A DNA stretch of 64,000 nt from Gilliamella sp. wkB7 (GTDB lineage Bacteria > Pseudomonadota > Gammaproteobacteria > Enterobacterales > Orbaceae), in NCBI RefSeq assembly GCF_001693435.1, contig NZ_CM004509.1, forward strand, positions 620,001 through 684,000, in the 5' to 3' direction. Numbering within the stretch: the first letter of the stretch is position 1; each line of letters opens with the position of its first letter. Below, piece after piece: positions 38,101 to 45,500 of this stretch. The translations under genes were made by a program, and so were the position numbers. The notes below the pieces were generated by a model, which had not been told where the DNA came from, did not search any database, and was given only the letters and a program-made list of their open reading frames with translations.

Positions 38101-38721
38101 ATGAATACTACCATCACACTTTCCGAAAAAGATTATATAAATCGTGGATTACACCGCAAATGTTATCATCACCCCGAGGATGAGAATAAATGCATTAAAA
38201 TCAACTATAATGATGGAGCAGAAGAAGAAACTAACCGCGAAATTGCCTATTATAAACATCTTATTAAACGTAATGTATCATTTGATGCATTAGCTAAATA
38301 TTATGGGCCGGTTTCAACCAATTATGGTAATGGTCATATCTTTGAACTGATTAGAGATTATAACGGTGAAACTGCAATTCCATTGGAAAAATACCTTGCT
38401 AGTAAATCATTAACCGAAAAATATTTTGATCAATTAGTCACCGGACTCAAAGAGTTAAAATCAACATTATTAAAAGATCGTATCATTACTATGACTATCA
38501 AAAGTAAAAATATCTTATTTCAACATTTAAGCGAGACTAAAGGTCGTTTAATTATTATCGACAACATTGGCAATTCAACTTTTATTCCAATTGCGAATTA
38601 TATTCCTTATTTTGCAAAATCTAAAATTGAACGGACTTGGCAGCGGTTTTTAAAGTCTATTATTAAAGAAAATAGTCATAATCCTTTGCTTACTCGTTTA
38701 ATTGACGTGTTGAATCAGTAA
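38101..38721 (+). CDS. yrbL: PhoP-regulatory-network protein YrbL (kinase-like fold)
   Basis: The 206-residue protein matches E. coli YrbL: the start GLHRKCYHHPEDENKCIKI, then NREIAYYKHL, DRIITMTIKSKNILFQ, and IIIDNIGNSTFIPIANYIPYFAKSKIERTWQRF. The family resembles small atypical kinases and its function is unknown. In E. coli it is under PhoP and PmrA (BasR) control. Here it is convergent with basS, overlapping its 3' end by 32 bases, so it is physically next to its known regulator pair. No clear PmrA or PhoP box was seen upstream. Confidence 0.9.
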   Translation: MNTTITLSEKDYINRGLHRKCYHHPEDENKCIKINYNDGAEEETNREIAYYKHLIKRNVSFDALAKYYGPVSTNYGNGHIFELIRDYNGETAIPLEKYLASKSLTEKYFDQLVTGLKELKSTLLKDRIITMTIKSKNILFQHLSETKGRLIIIDNIGNSTFIPIANYIPYFAKSKIERTWQRFLKSIIKENSHNPLLTRLIDVLNQ

Positions 38722-39793
38722 GTTGCAATTGCGCAATCGCACCTTTCACATCGCCAGATCGATTTTTTAACATAAATAAGCCATGATGTAACTTAGCAAT
38801 ACGATTAACAATACTTAAACCAAGCCCAATACCGTCATGTTTACGATCCATACGGAAAAAGGCTTGAGTGAGTTTTTCGCTTTCGGATTCGTCAATGCCT
38901 GCTCCCTCATCCTCCACACTTATAAAAATATCTTTTTTATCCTTATAACAACTTACCACTATTTTGGTATGTTTTGGGCTATAGCGATAACTGTTTTCGA
39001 CTAAATTACGCAGTAGTAATCTTATTAAAGTAACATCACCGTTAAAGGAAAGTTTCGCATCAGGTATATTCCATTCAATAGATTGAAATTTTTTTTTGGT
39101 TAATTCCGTTAATTCATCAGATAAAGGAAGCATAATATCATCATTGAAATTAATCTGTTGATATTGCCCAACTGTAAATTTTTGGCTTGCTCGCGCTAAC
39201 ATCAATAATTGCTCAACGGTATTAACTAAACGATCAATTCTGTCGATTAATTCTGTACAATCAATATTATTTCTAGTTTCTAATAATTCTAAATGCAAAC
39301 GTATACCTGCAAGTGGCGTTCGCATTTCGTGCGCAACATCGGCAGTAAAAAGCCGTTCTTGAGCCAAAGTTGTACTAAGCCGAATAAACAGATGATTCAA
39401 CACCGAAGTGATGGATTTAATTTCACGCATATTACTAATTGGTTCAATAGGTTTTAAATTTTCTTCAGTGCGTTGATTAAGATCTTTTTCCAGAATCTCT
39501 AGTGGTTTAGTAATCCATTTGATGGCTTTATAGGCTAAAAATAATGTCACCAGCATCATGGTAAAAGCAGAACAAAACAGAGCAAAAATAGCTTCAAGCT
39601 CTTCATGCTCAATCACTTCATCAATTTTATTTTTACTCAGCGTTAAATTAACCAACACATCAATTTGTTCCTTACTTTCATGCCATAACCAAAAAACGGT
39701 AATAGTTTGGCAAATGAGCATAATTGCGCCTAAAGTAAAAAAAAGATTCCAGCGGATACTATGACGGATATTACTAAGGGATTTTGCTATCAT
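38690..39793 (-). CDS. basS: Sensor histidine kinase PmrB/BasS
   Basis: The 367-residue kinase aligns with E. coli BasS, including the FWLWHES segment. Two membrane helices (about 13-36 and 67-90) flank a short periplasmic loop that contains overlapping ExxE motifs (EVIEHEELE, residues 59-67), the type that binds Fe(III) in PmrB. Then come HAMP, the phosphoacceptor His155 in FTADVAHEMRTPLAG, and the ATPase domain with LLRNLVENSYRYS, EDEGAGID and GIGLGLSIV. It phosphorylates PmrA in response to ferric iron, low pH or antimicrobial stress in relatives. It lies 24 bases after basR. Confidence 0.92.
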   Translation of the reverse strand: MIAKSLSNIRHSIRWNLFFTLGAIMLICQTITVFWLWHESKEQIDVLVNLTLSKNKIDEVIEHEELEAIFALFCSAFTMMLVTLFLAYKAIKWITKPLEILEKDLNQRTEENLKPIEPISNMREIKSITSVLNHLFIRLSTTLAQERLFTADVAHEMRTPLAGIRLHLELLETRNNIDCTELIDRIDRLVNTVEQLLMLARASQKFTVGQYQQINFNDDIMLPLSDELTELTKKKFQSIEWNIPDAKLSFNGDVTLIRLLLRNLVENSYRYSPKHTKIVVSCYKDKKDIFISVEDEGAGIDESESEKLTQAFFRMDRKHDGIGLGLSIVNRIAKLHHGLFMLKNRSGDVKGAIAQLQLTDSTRQLNE

Positions 39794-39817
39794 AATAAAT
39801 TTATATAGTTAGTAGTA

Positions 39818-40489
39818 TTAATTAACAATCATTGCTAGTTGATAGCCATAGCCACGAACAGTTCGAATAAAGTTTTTTCCGAGCTTATTACGTAATCCAT
39901 GAATATAAACTTCTAAGACGTTTGAGTTTGGATCGCTTTGCCAATCATAGAGATCGTTTTGCAGTAAATCACGATGCACCTTTTCACCTGCTTTTAACAT
40001 CAATCGGGATAAAACGATAAACTCTTTTGGTGTTAATACTATTTCTTGATTATTGACAGTCACTTTTTTCTGTTTAATATCAATAGTAATGGGTCCATAG
40101 CTAATCAGATTATCAGAGGTACCTTGATTACGACGAATTAATGCCCGCACTCTGGCTAACAATTCCGTTAAGGCAAAAGGTTTTATTAAATAGTCATCGG
40201 CACCTAAATCTAAACCTTCTACTCTATCCTCAACAGTATCACGTGCGGTAAGAATAAGAACGGGCGTATCGATTTGCTTTTTTCGCCAGCGTGTCAGTAA
40301 TTCTAAGCCATCACAATCAGGCAAACCTAAATCAAGAATAATCAAACTAAATTGCCCAAATTGAATATACTGTTCGGCCTGCTTACCCGTTGATGCTAGT
40401 TCACACACATAACCATTGGAGGTAATACCATCATACAGGCCTTTTTGTAATAAACTATCATCTTCAATAATAAGTATTTTCATTATCAT
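39818..40489 (-). CDS. basR: Response regulator PmrA/BasR (OmpR family)
   Basis: A 223-residue regulator with receiver domain (Asp53 in LIILDLGLPDCDG; Lys in DYLIKPF) and an OmpR winged helix (NNQEIVLTPKEFIVLSRLMLKAGEKVHRDLL; SNVLEVYIHGLRNKLG; IRTVRGYGYQL). It closely matches E. coli BasR. In relatives it turns on lipid A modification and polymyxin resistance genes. It follows the PAP2 gene by 98 bases in the same direction and precedes basS. Start could be this ATG or one two codons later. Confidence 0.92.
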   Translation of the reverse strand: MIMKILIIEDDSLLQKGLYDGITSNGYVCELASTGKQAEQYIQFGQFSLIILDLGLPDCDGLELLTRWRKKQIDTPVLILTARDTVEDRVEGLDLGADDYLIKPFALTELLARVRALIRRNQGTSDNLISYGPITIDIKQKKVTVNNQEIVLTPKEFIVLSRLMLKAGEKVHRDLLQNDLYDWQSDPNSNVLEVYIHGLRNKLGKNFIRTVRGYGYQLAMIVN

Positions 40490-40587
40490 TTACTCTAATC
40501 GGTATTTTATAATAAAGTCGATAGTTGATGATTTATTATATATTTGGCCTTGCTTAACAACACGGTTAATTAAAATCCATAAAATAA

Positions 40588-41127
40588 CTATCGATTGATC
40601 AATTTACTTACACTTATCCAACATTTTTTAATTATAAATGAAGATATAATGCTTACAACAAATCCAACAAAAATATCTAATGGCCAATGCACTCCTAAAT
40701 AGATACGACTCCAACTGACCAATAATGCAACTATCGCCAATAAGTATAAGATTGTTTTAGTTCGTTGCGTTTTATTGAATAAAGCAGTAAAAAAAAGAGT
40801 CCAGACAAACACCGCATGTTGGCTTGGTAACGAGCTTGTTTTATCATGAAAAAGGTAATTAGTTCCAACATCTACTGCAAATGGACGTGGAGAATAAAAT
40901 AGATGACGAATAATAAAAGTAATCAATAATGCTAAACATAAACCTATCAGCATTTTTAACATGAGCTGCCGATAAATGGGATGAATGAACCAACAAATAC
41001 CCATAACAATAATAGGGAAATAGGCTAAATATTTTGCACAAAAAACAGCGAAGCTAATAAATGATTTTGATGCTTGATCCGATGCATTGATTAATAGAAA
41101 AAGTTGAGTATTGAAATCATGCCACAT
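40588..41127 (-). CDS. PAP2-family membrane phosphatase (YbjG-like undecaprenyl-diphosphatase or lipid A phosphatase)
   Basis: This 179-residue protein has about five to six membrane segments and the three PAP2 motifs: RHLFYSPRP (Arg74-Pro82), PSQH (101-104), and SRIYLGVHWPLD with Arg141 and His147. The family removes phosphate from membrane lipids such as undecaprenyl diphosphate, or moves phosphate on lipid A. It is upstream of pmrAB in the same orientation and has a PmrA-box-like site 50-65 bases before its ATG. So a role in envelope modification against cationic peptides is likely. The exact substrate cannot be told from sequence. Confidence 0.85.
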   Translation of the reverse strand: MWHDFNTQLFLLINASDQASKSFISFAVFCAKYLAYFPIIVMGICWFIHPIYRQLMLKMLIGLCLALLITFIIRHLFYSPRPFAVDVGTNYLFHDKTSSLPSQHAVFVWTLFFTALFNKTQRTKTILYLLAIVALLVSWSRIYLGVHWPLDIFVGFVVSIISSFIIKKCWISVSKLINR

Positions 41128-41151
41128 TGAACAGCTACCAGATTAATTAAA

Positions 41152-41157
41152 TTTATA
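41152..41157 (-). promoter_or_regulatory. -10-like element of the PAP2-pmrAB unit
   Basis: TATAAA on the minus strand, 18 bases downstream of the PmrA-box-like site, which would then overlap the -35 region. Confidence 0.4.
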
Positions 41158-41175
41158 ACAATTTAACGCTTAAAC

Positions 41176-41192
41176 CTTAAAAGAACCTTAAT
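41176..41192. promoter_or_regulatory. PmrA-box-like direct repeat
   Basis: CTTAAA-AGAAC-CTTAAT fits the PmrA consensus of two CTTAAT-like hexamers five bases apart. A third half site, CTTAAA, lies at 41169-41174. It sits 49-65 bases upstream of the PAP2 start, at the expected place relative to a TATAAA -10. AT-rich context raises the chance of coincidence. Confidence 0.6.
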
Positions 41193-41246
41193 AATAATAA
41201 GTCAATTAATAAACAAAGTTATCAAACAAAATCGTTAAATGAACAA

Positions 41247-41930
41247 TTATTTTGTACTAAAAAAACACCTTTTTGCTAAAAAAGATACAACAATATCAAG
41301 AGATAAACAAATGATAAAATAGACAACAATAACAAATAAAAATATTTCGGTCGGATACACCATACTGCGATTATTAATTTGCGTAGCAATAAAGGTAAAT
41401 TCAGCAACGCCAACAACATAAGCCAAGGAGGTATCTTTAATCAAAGACACCCATTGATTAACAAAAGATGGCATCATCATTTTTAGAGCTTGCGGTAAAA
41501 TAATATAGATAATTACTTGGGTTTTAGATAAACCTAGTGAAAACGCAGCTTGCCATTGTTCTTTCGATACAGCAATCATCCCTGCATGTACTGAGTGCCC
41601 AATATAAGCAGCACCGATAACAGATAATGCGAAAACTACCGTTGTAATTGCAGGCACATCTACATTAAGTAACACAGGCAATAAAAAGTAAGCCCAAAAT
41701 ATGAGCATGATCACTGGAATTGCTCTTAAAAATCCTAGCACACCAATAAATAAGGAGCTAACAAGCCCTTTACTAACCGTTAAACCAATGCCAGCTATGA
41801 TACCCATAAAAGATGAAAATACAATTGCGGCTAAACTCAATAACAGTGTTAAAAATATCCCACCTGGAAAGTTACCCCACATCATATAATTTAGGTTATT
41901 ATAGATAACTTCTAGACCTTTAAATTCCAT
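41247..41930 (-). CDS. Amino-acid ABC transporter permease (HisM/GltK type)
   Basis: A 227-residue permease with about five membrane segments and the EAA-type loop of polar amino-acid importers (EQWQAAFSLGLSKTQVIIYIILPQALKMMMPSFVNQWVSLIKDTSLAYVVG region). It pairs with the preceding permease, 9 bases away, and the binding protein further upstream. It is the last gene of the operon; the usual ATP-binding subunit gene is not found after it. Confidence 0.9.
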   Translation of the reverse strand: MEFKGLEVIYNNLNYMMWGNFPGGIFLTLLLSLAAIVFSSFMGIIAGIGLTVSKGLVSSLFIGVLGFLRAIPVIMLIFWAYFLLPVLLNVDVPAITTVVFALSVIGAAYIGHSVHAGMIAVSKEQWQAAFSLGLSKTQVIIYIILPQALKMMMPSFVNQWVSLIKDTSLAYVVGVAEFTFIATQINNRSMVYPTEIFLFVIVVYFIICLSLDIVVSFLAKRCFFSTK

Positions 41931-41939
41931 AATAAGTAA

Positions 41940-42665
41940 TTACATCCTACCCGTAGGGAATCGTTTGGTTTGATAAATATTGCCTAACGTGCCAATAATA
42001 ACAATAGCCAAAATATATAAAAAAGTTGCAACGGCAAAATCTTGAAAAGTTTTTAATGATTCTGTTTCAACTTGCCTTGAAACATAAGATAGCTCTAACA
42101 CACCTATGGCCATCGTTAACGATGAATTTTTAACAATATTCATATATTGACCAATAAGAGGCGTAAAAGCAATACAAAAGCTCTGAGGTAAAATAATAAA
42201 ACGCATACTTTGCCACCAAGTTAATCCTAATGCCAGTGATGCCTGTTGTTGCCCTACACTCACACCAGCAATCCCTGCTCTAAATTCTTCAGCAATAAAA
42301 GCACTGGAATAACAAGTCAGGCCAATAAAACCAATAATAAATTCGAATGATGGCATTTTCAGTGTAAAAAACCATAATTGAATTTGTGGCTCGTCAAACA
42401 ACCATATTTTAAATTCGGTGGGCAACAAGTTACCAATACCAAAATACCAAAAAAACAGTTGTGGCAATAATGGAGAATAACGAAAAATTGCGTTATAACC
42501 TACCACAATACCTTTAATCAATTTGGTTCCACTTTGCTGAGCAATAACCAACAAAAAACCTAAAATCGTCGAAAAAATGATAGTAAGTAGTGAGATAGCT
42601 AAGGTTACTAAAAAACCATCCCATAACCACCATAAATAGCGAGCTTCAAGTAATTGCTCTAACAT
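41940..42665 (-). CDS. Amino-acid ABC transporter permease (HisQ/GltJ type)
   Basis: A 241-residue permease of the polar amino-acid uptake family, with EEFRAGIAGVSVGQQQASLALGLTWWQSMRFIILPQSF as the EAA loop that contacts the ATPase. It starts 3 bases after the binding-protein gene, so it is translationally linked. It forms a heterodimer with the next permease. Substrate specificity resembles the glutamate/aspartate/glutamine group but is not certain. Confidence 0.9.
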   Translation of the reverse strand: MLEQLLEARYLWWLWDGFLVTLAISLLTIIFSTILGFLLVIAQQSGTKLIKGIVVGYNAIFRYSPLLPQLFFWYFGIGNLLPTEFKIWLFDEPQIQLWFFTLKMPSFEFIIGFIGLTCYSSAFIAEEFRAGIAGVSVGQQQASLALGLTWWQSMRFIILPQSFCIAFTPLIGQYMNIVKNSSLTMAIGVLELSYVSRQVETESLKTFQDFAVATFLYILAIVIIGTLGNIYQTKRFPTGRM

Positions 42666-42668
42666 AAT

Positions 42669-43496
42669 TTATTGAGCCGACCCTATTTTAAATACACCGC
42701 GCGGCATTGCTGATTTAGTGTTAGGACCGAACCAACGATTATAAATAGTTAATGCCTCACCATTGGTTTCGAGTTTTAATAATATTTGGTTCACTTTGTC
42801 TATTAAGCGAGTTTCTCCTTTAGGGATACCAACCGCTTGATATTCTTGTGTGATACTAAAGGGTGAAATTTCGAAGTTTTCACGCTGTTCTTCTGGTATA
42901 TTGGCGAGTAAGCCAATTAATTTAGCATCATCTTGAGTAATCGCTTGCACCACACCATTACGTAATGCTGCAAACGCAAATGGTGTATCATCATAAGAGA
43001 TCACTTTTGCAGTTGGATACTTTTCACGAAGAGTAATTTCCATCACGGTGCCTTTATCAGCGCCGATCCGCAAATTTTTCAGATCATCGGCTGTTTTAAG
43101 TACGCCCTTTTTAGCAATAAATTTTTGACCGGTAGCAAAATACGGCAAACTGAAATCGACTGTTTTTGCTCTTTCATCGGTAACTGTAAAGTTTGCCACA
43201 ATTAAATCCGCTTTTTTTGAGGTTAATAATGGAATACGATTCGCTGGATTAGTTGGTACTAATTCAACTTTGACATTTAATTCTTTGGCAATTGCATTAG
43301 CATAATCTATATCAAGACCTACAATTTTATTGGTTGTTTCGTCAATAAAACCAAAAGGCGGGTTGCTATCAAATACAGCTATTTTAATTTCACCCCGTTT
43401 TTCGATATCATCTAAACGATCGGCAAAAGCAGAATTGGTGCTTAATAATGTGCCGAGAAAAGCAATCGTTATTAGCGATTTAGTAAGAAATTTCAT
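42669..43496 (-). CDS. Amino-acid ABC transporter periplasmic binding protein (family 3)
   Basis: The 275-residue protein has a signal peptide (MKFLTKSLITIAFLGTLLSTNSAFA) and the SBP family 3 fold: GEIKIAVFDSNPPFGFID, GLDIDYANAIAKEL, VELVPTNPANRIPLL, DLIVANFTVTDERAKTVDFSLPYF, and GADKGTVME. Arg and Asp residues in these motifs bind the amino-acid alpha groups. It delivers a polar amino acid to the two downstream permeases. Two 13-base direct repeats and a palindrome lie upstream and may be regulatory. Confidence 0.92.
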   Translation of the reverse strand: MKFLTKSLITIAFLGTLLSTNSAFADRLDDIEKRGEIKIAVFDSNPPFGFIDETTNKIVGLDIDYANAIAKELNVKVELVPTNPANRIPLLTSKKADLIVANFTVTDERAKTVDFSLPYFATGQKFIAKKGVLKTADDLKNLRIGADKGTVMEITLREKYPTAKVISYDDTPFAFAALRNGVVQAITQDDAKLIGLLANIPEEQRENFEISPFSITQEYQAVGIPKGETRLIDKVNQILLKLETNGEALTIYNRWFGPNTKSAMPRGVFKIGSAQ

Positions 43497-43964
43497 TCAA
43501 AACCTCATTAAAAGTTATATTAGGTACCGCTAAAGTCTATCAACAAAAAAATGAAATAAATAAATAACAAATCATCACATAGTTATAACTAAAAGTTATA
43601 TTAAGAGAATTAAATTTGCTTTATAAGATTGTTAGTGCCTAGAGAATACACTCTTTTTAATAACACATTAAAAATGATAATAATCAGACCTTACATTAAA
43701 AAAATCTGGTCTTTAAAAAATAAACGATTAAAAATACATATTGTTAAAATCAATAGATGTATTGGTAAGAGTGAACACCCACCCATTTCAATAATATTGC
43801 TGGAATATGCTTAGAGATTGAGATTCAAATTGATAAGATTGTACGCGATCAAAAGGGAGGATTTTATGAATGACTATACTATATTATTTCACACTAACCG
43901 TGTATCCATAATATAGTATAAAATGTGGATTAATATAGCGAGTTAGGCTCAGTGAACAAACACA
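43497..43964. other. Intergenic region upstream of the amino-acid transporter operon
   Basis: This 468-base AT-rich spacer has AAAAGTTATATTA twice (43510-43522 and 43591-43603), a palindrome TAGTTATAACTA (43580-43591), and a long inverted repeat (43875-43920) covering a tiny reading frame. A 61-codon frame at 43629-43814 has no ribosome binding site and is not called. Confidence 0.45.
43866..43916 (+). other. Possible 16-codon micropeptide gene inside a long inverted repeat
   Basis: AAGGGAGG, a near-perfect Shine-Dalgarno, lies 5-6 bases before an ATG that opens a 16-codon frame (MNDYTILFHTNRVSII). The frame lies almost entirely within an inverted repeat with 13-base arms (43875-43887/43908-43920) and an inner 4-base stem ACAC/GTGT. 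It could be a leader peptide, a remnant of a lost gene, or chance. No downstream gene is on this strand within the next kilobase. Confidence 0.3.
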
Positions 43965-45029
43965 TTAATGATGTTTAAATTCAAGATATTTTCTTAATCC
44001 TGGCGGCACAGATTGCAATAAGTAAATGTTTATTGCTTTTTCGTGACGTTGCCAAAAAATACCAGCCACAATAATAGATAAACCTATTATTGTTAAGGCA
44101 AAAGGAAACAGTAGGCTATCTTCAAATACGTCATATGACAGATAACTTAAATATCCCGTTATTCCTAAACCGCCAAAAATAACAAAAACTCTTCTAACGA
44201 TTATTACCCCTATTAGTATCATGAGTAAATTAACACAGCAGTAGAGAAATTTATTTAACTCACTGTCTGAATTCATTGAACTTAATGCTCCCCAAAAAGT
44301 GAGAACGCCAAATAAATAGAGCCAAAATGACAAATCTTTATTACTTTTATTCTTTATATCAATAAGAAAGGCCACCCCAACAACCAATAATCCAAACCAT
44401 AGCGATACTTGTTGACGCACATTAAAATAATCCGAATAATTAATATCGTTTTTTGCATAATCCAATAAATGAACTAAATAAGGTGTAAGATCCATACTCA
44501 TATACCACAGTGTAAATGCTAGTGGCATAAATAAAAAAGAAGATCGATATCGAAGAATTAGACAAACAGCAACCAATACGGTCGCTAACTCCATAAATAA
44601 CCAACGAAAGTCAATATATCGATGATAATCTTTGTAATTATAATGGTTATCCCAAACGCCTATAGCATTTTCAAGTCCATAAACCCCTAAAGGCGTTAAT
44701 ACAATTACTAACGTTATTAATATATTCGCTGGAATGATCAGATGATAACGTTTTAATAAAAATTGTGCAGCGCAAAGTGCAGAGATGGCATAAATCGCAC
44801 TAATACACAATAAACCAATACCGCCTAAATGCTCCCAACCTAAAGTCATAAATAGTGACATCGCACCTATCGCAATCAAACCTCCAAGATAATACAATAT
44901 ATGCGTAAATTGAAAGCTAGGCAGATGTTTATTCTGTTCTTTGAAAAACAACCATAATTGTTCTGCCTGCTGATGAGTCAATAATTTTTGTTCCACTGCA
45001 CTCGTTAATTGTTTATAGGTAATTTTCAT
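43965..45029 (-). CDS. DUF2157-like multi-pass membrane protein
   Basis: A 354-residue protein with a short soluble N-terminus (KITYKQLTSAVEQKLLTHQQAEQLWLFF) and about nine to ten hydrophobic segments. The helix-turn motif ...LLTxxQAExLW before the first membrane segment fits the DUF2157 family of predicted membrane proteins, which has no known function. It lies 33 bases after ndk on the same strand, so it is probably transcribed with pbpC-ndk. Family naming is moderate confidence. Confidence 0.65.
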   Translation of the reverse strand: MKITYKQLTSAVEQKLLTHQQAEQLWLFFKEQNKHLPSFQFTHILYYLGGLIAIGAMSLFMTLGWEHLGGIGLLCISAIYAISALCAAQFLLKRYHLIIPANILITLVIVLTPLGVYGLENAIGVWDNHYNYKDYHRYIDFRWLFMELATVLVAVCLILRYRSSFLFMPLAFTLWYMSMDLTPYLVHLLDYAKNDINYSDYFNVRQQVSLWFGLLVVGVAFLIDIKNKSNKDLSFWLYLFGVLTFWGALSSMNSDSELNKFLYCCVNLLMILIGVIIVRRVFVIFGGLGITGYLSYLSYDVFEDSLLFPFALTIIGLSIIVAGIFWQRHEKAINIYLLQSVPPGLRKYLEFKHH

Positions 45030-45062
45030 AAGTTATATAACTCTTTGTTAAATTATAATCAC

Positions 45063-45485
45063 CTAACGAAATATCTCACTATCAACAAAAAAATAAGCAA
45101 TTTCGCGTTCTGCTGATGCTAAAGAATCGGAACCATGCACGGCGTTTTCTCTCATACTGTTCGCAAAATCGGCTCTTAAAGTCCCAGCAGCGGCTTTAGA
45201 TAGATCAGTGGGTCCCATAAGTTGTCGGTAGCGCTCAACGGCATTGTCACCTTGTAAAACTTGAACAACAATTGGTCCAGACATCATAAAATTTACCAAA
45301 TTAGCAAAAAAAGGCTTGTCTTGATGCTCAGCATAAAAACCTTCAGCTTGTTCTTTTGTTAACTTCACCATTTTTATCGCAATAATATCGAGTTTAGCTT
45401 GGTGAATTCTTGTTTGAATTTCGCCAATAATCTGTTTTTTTACCGCATCAGGTTTAATAATGCTGAGAGTTTGTTCAATAGCCAT
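45063..45485 (-). CDS. ndk: Nucleoside diphosphate kinase
   Basis: A 140-residue enzyme with LSIIKPDAV near the start, [28 protein letters not shown] and the phosphohistidine His117 in ENAVHGSDS. It balances nucleoside triphosphate pools by transferring phosphate between nucleotides. It follows pbpC by 15 bases, preserving the E. coli yfhM-pbpC-ndk order. Confidence 0.97.
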   Translation of the reverse strand: MAIEQTLSIIKPDAVKKQIIGEIQTRIHQAKLDIIAIKMVKLTKEQAEGFYAEHQDKPFFANLVNFMMSGPIVVQVLQGDNAVERYRQLMGPTDLSKAAAGTLRADFANSMRENAVHGSDSLASAEREIAYFFVDSEIFR

Positions 45486-45500
45486 GTTAATGTTCCTTTA

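Noticed and set aside
43629..43814. 61-codon open frame in the spacer upstream of the amino-acid transporter operon
   Set aside because: No ribosome site, no ATG at its start, and AT-driven composition.
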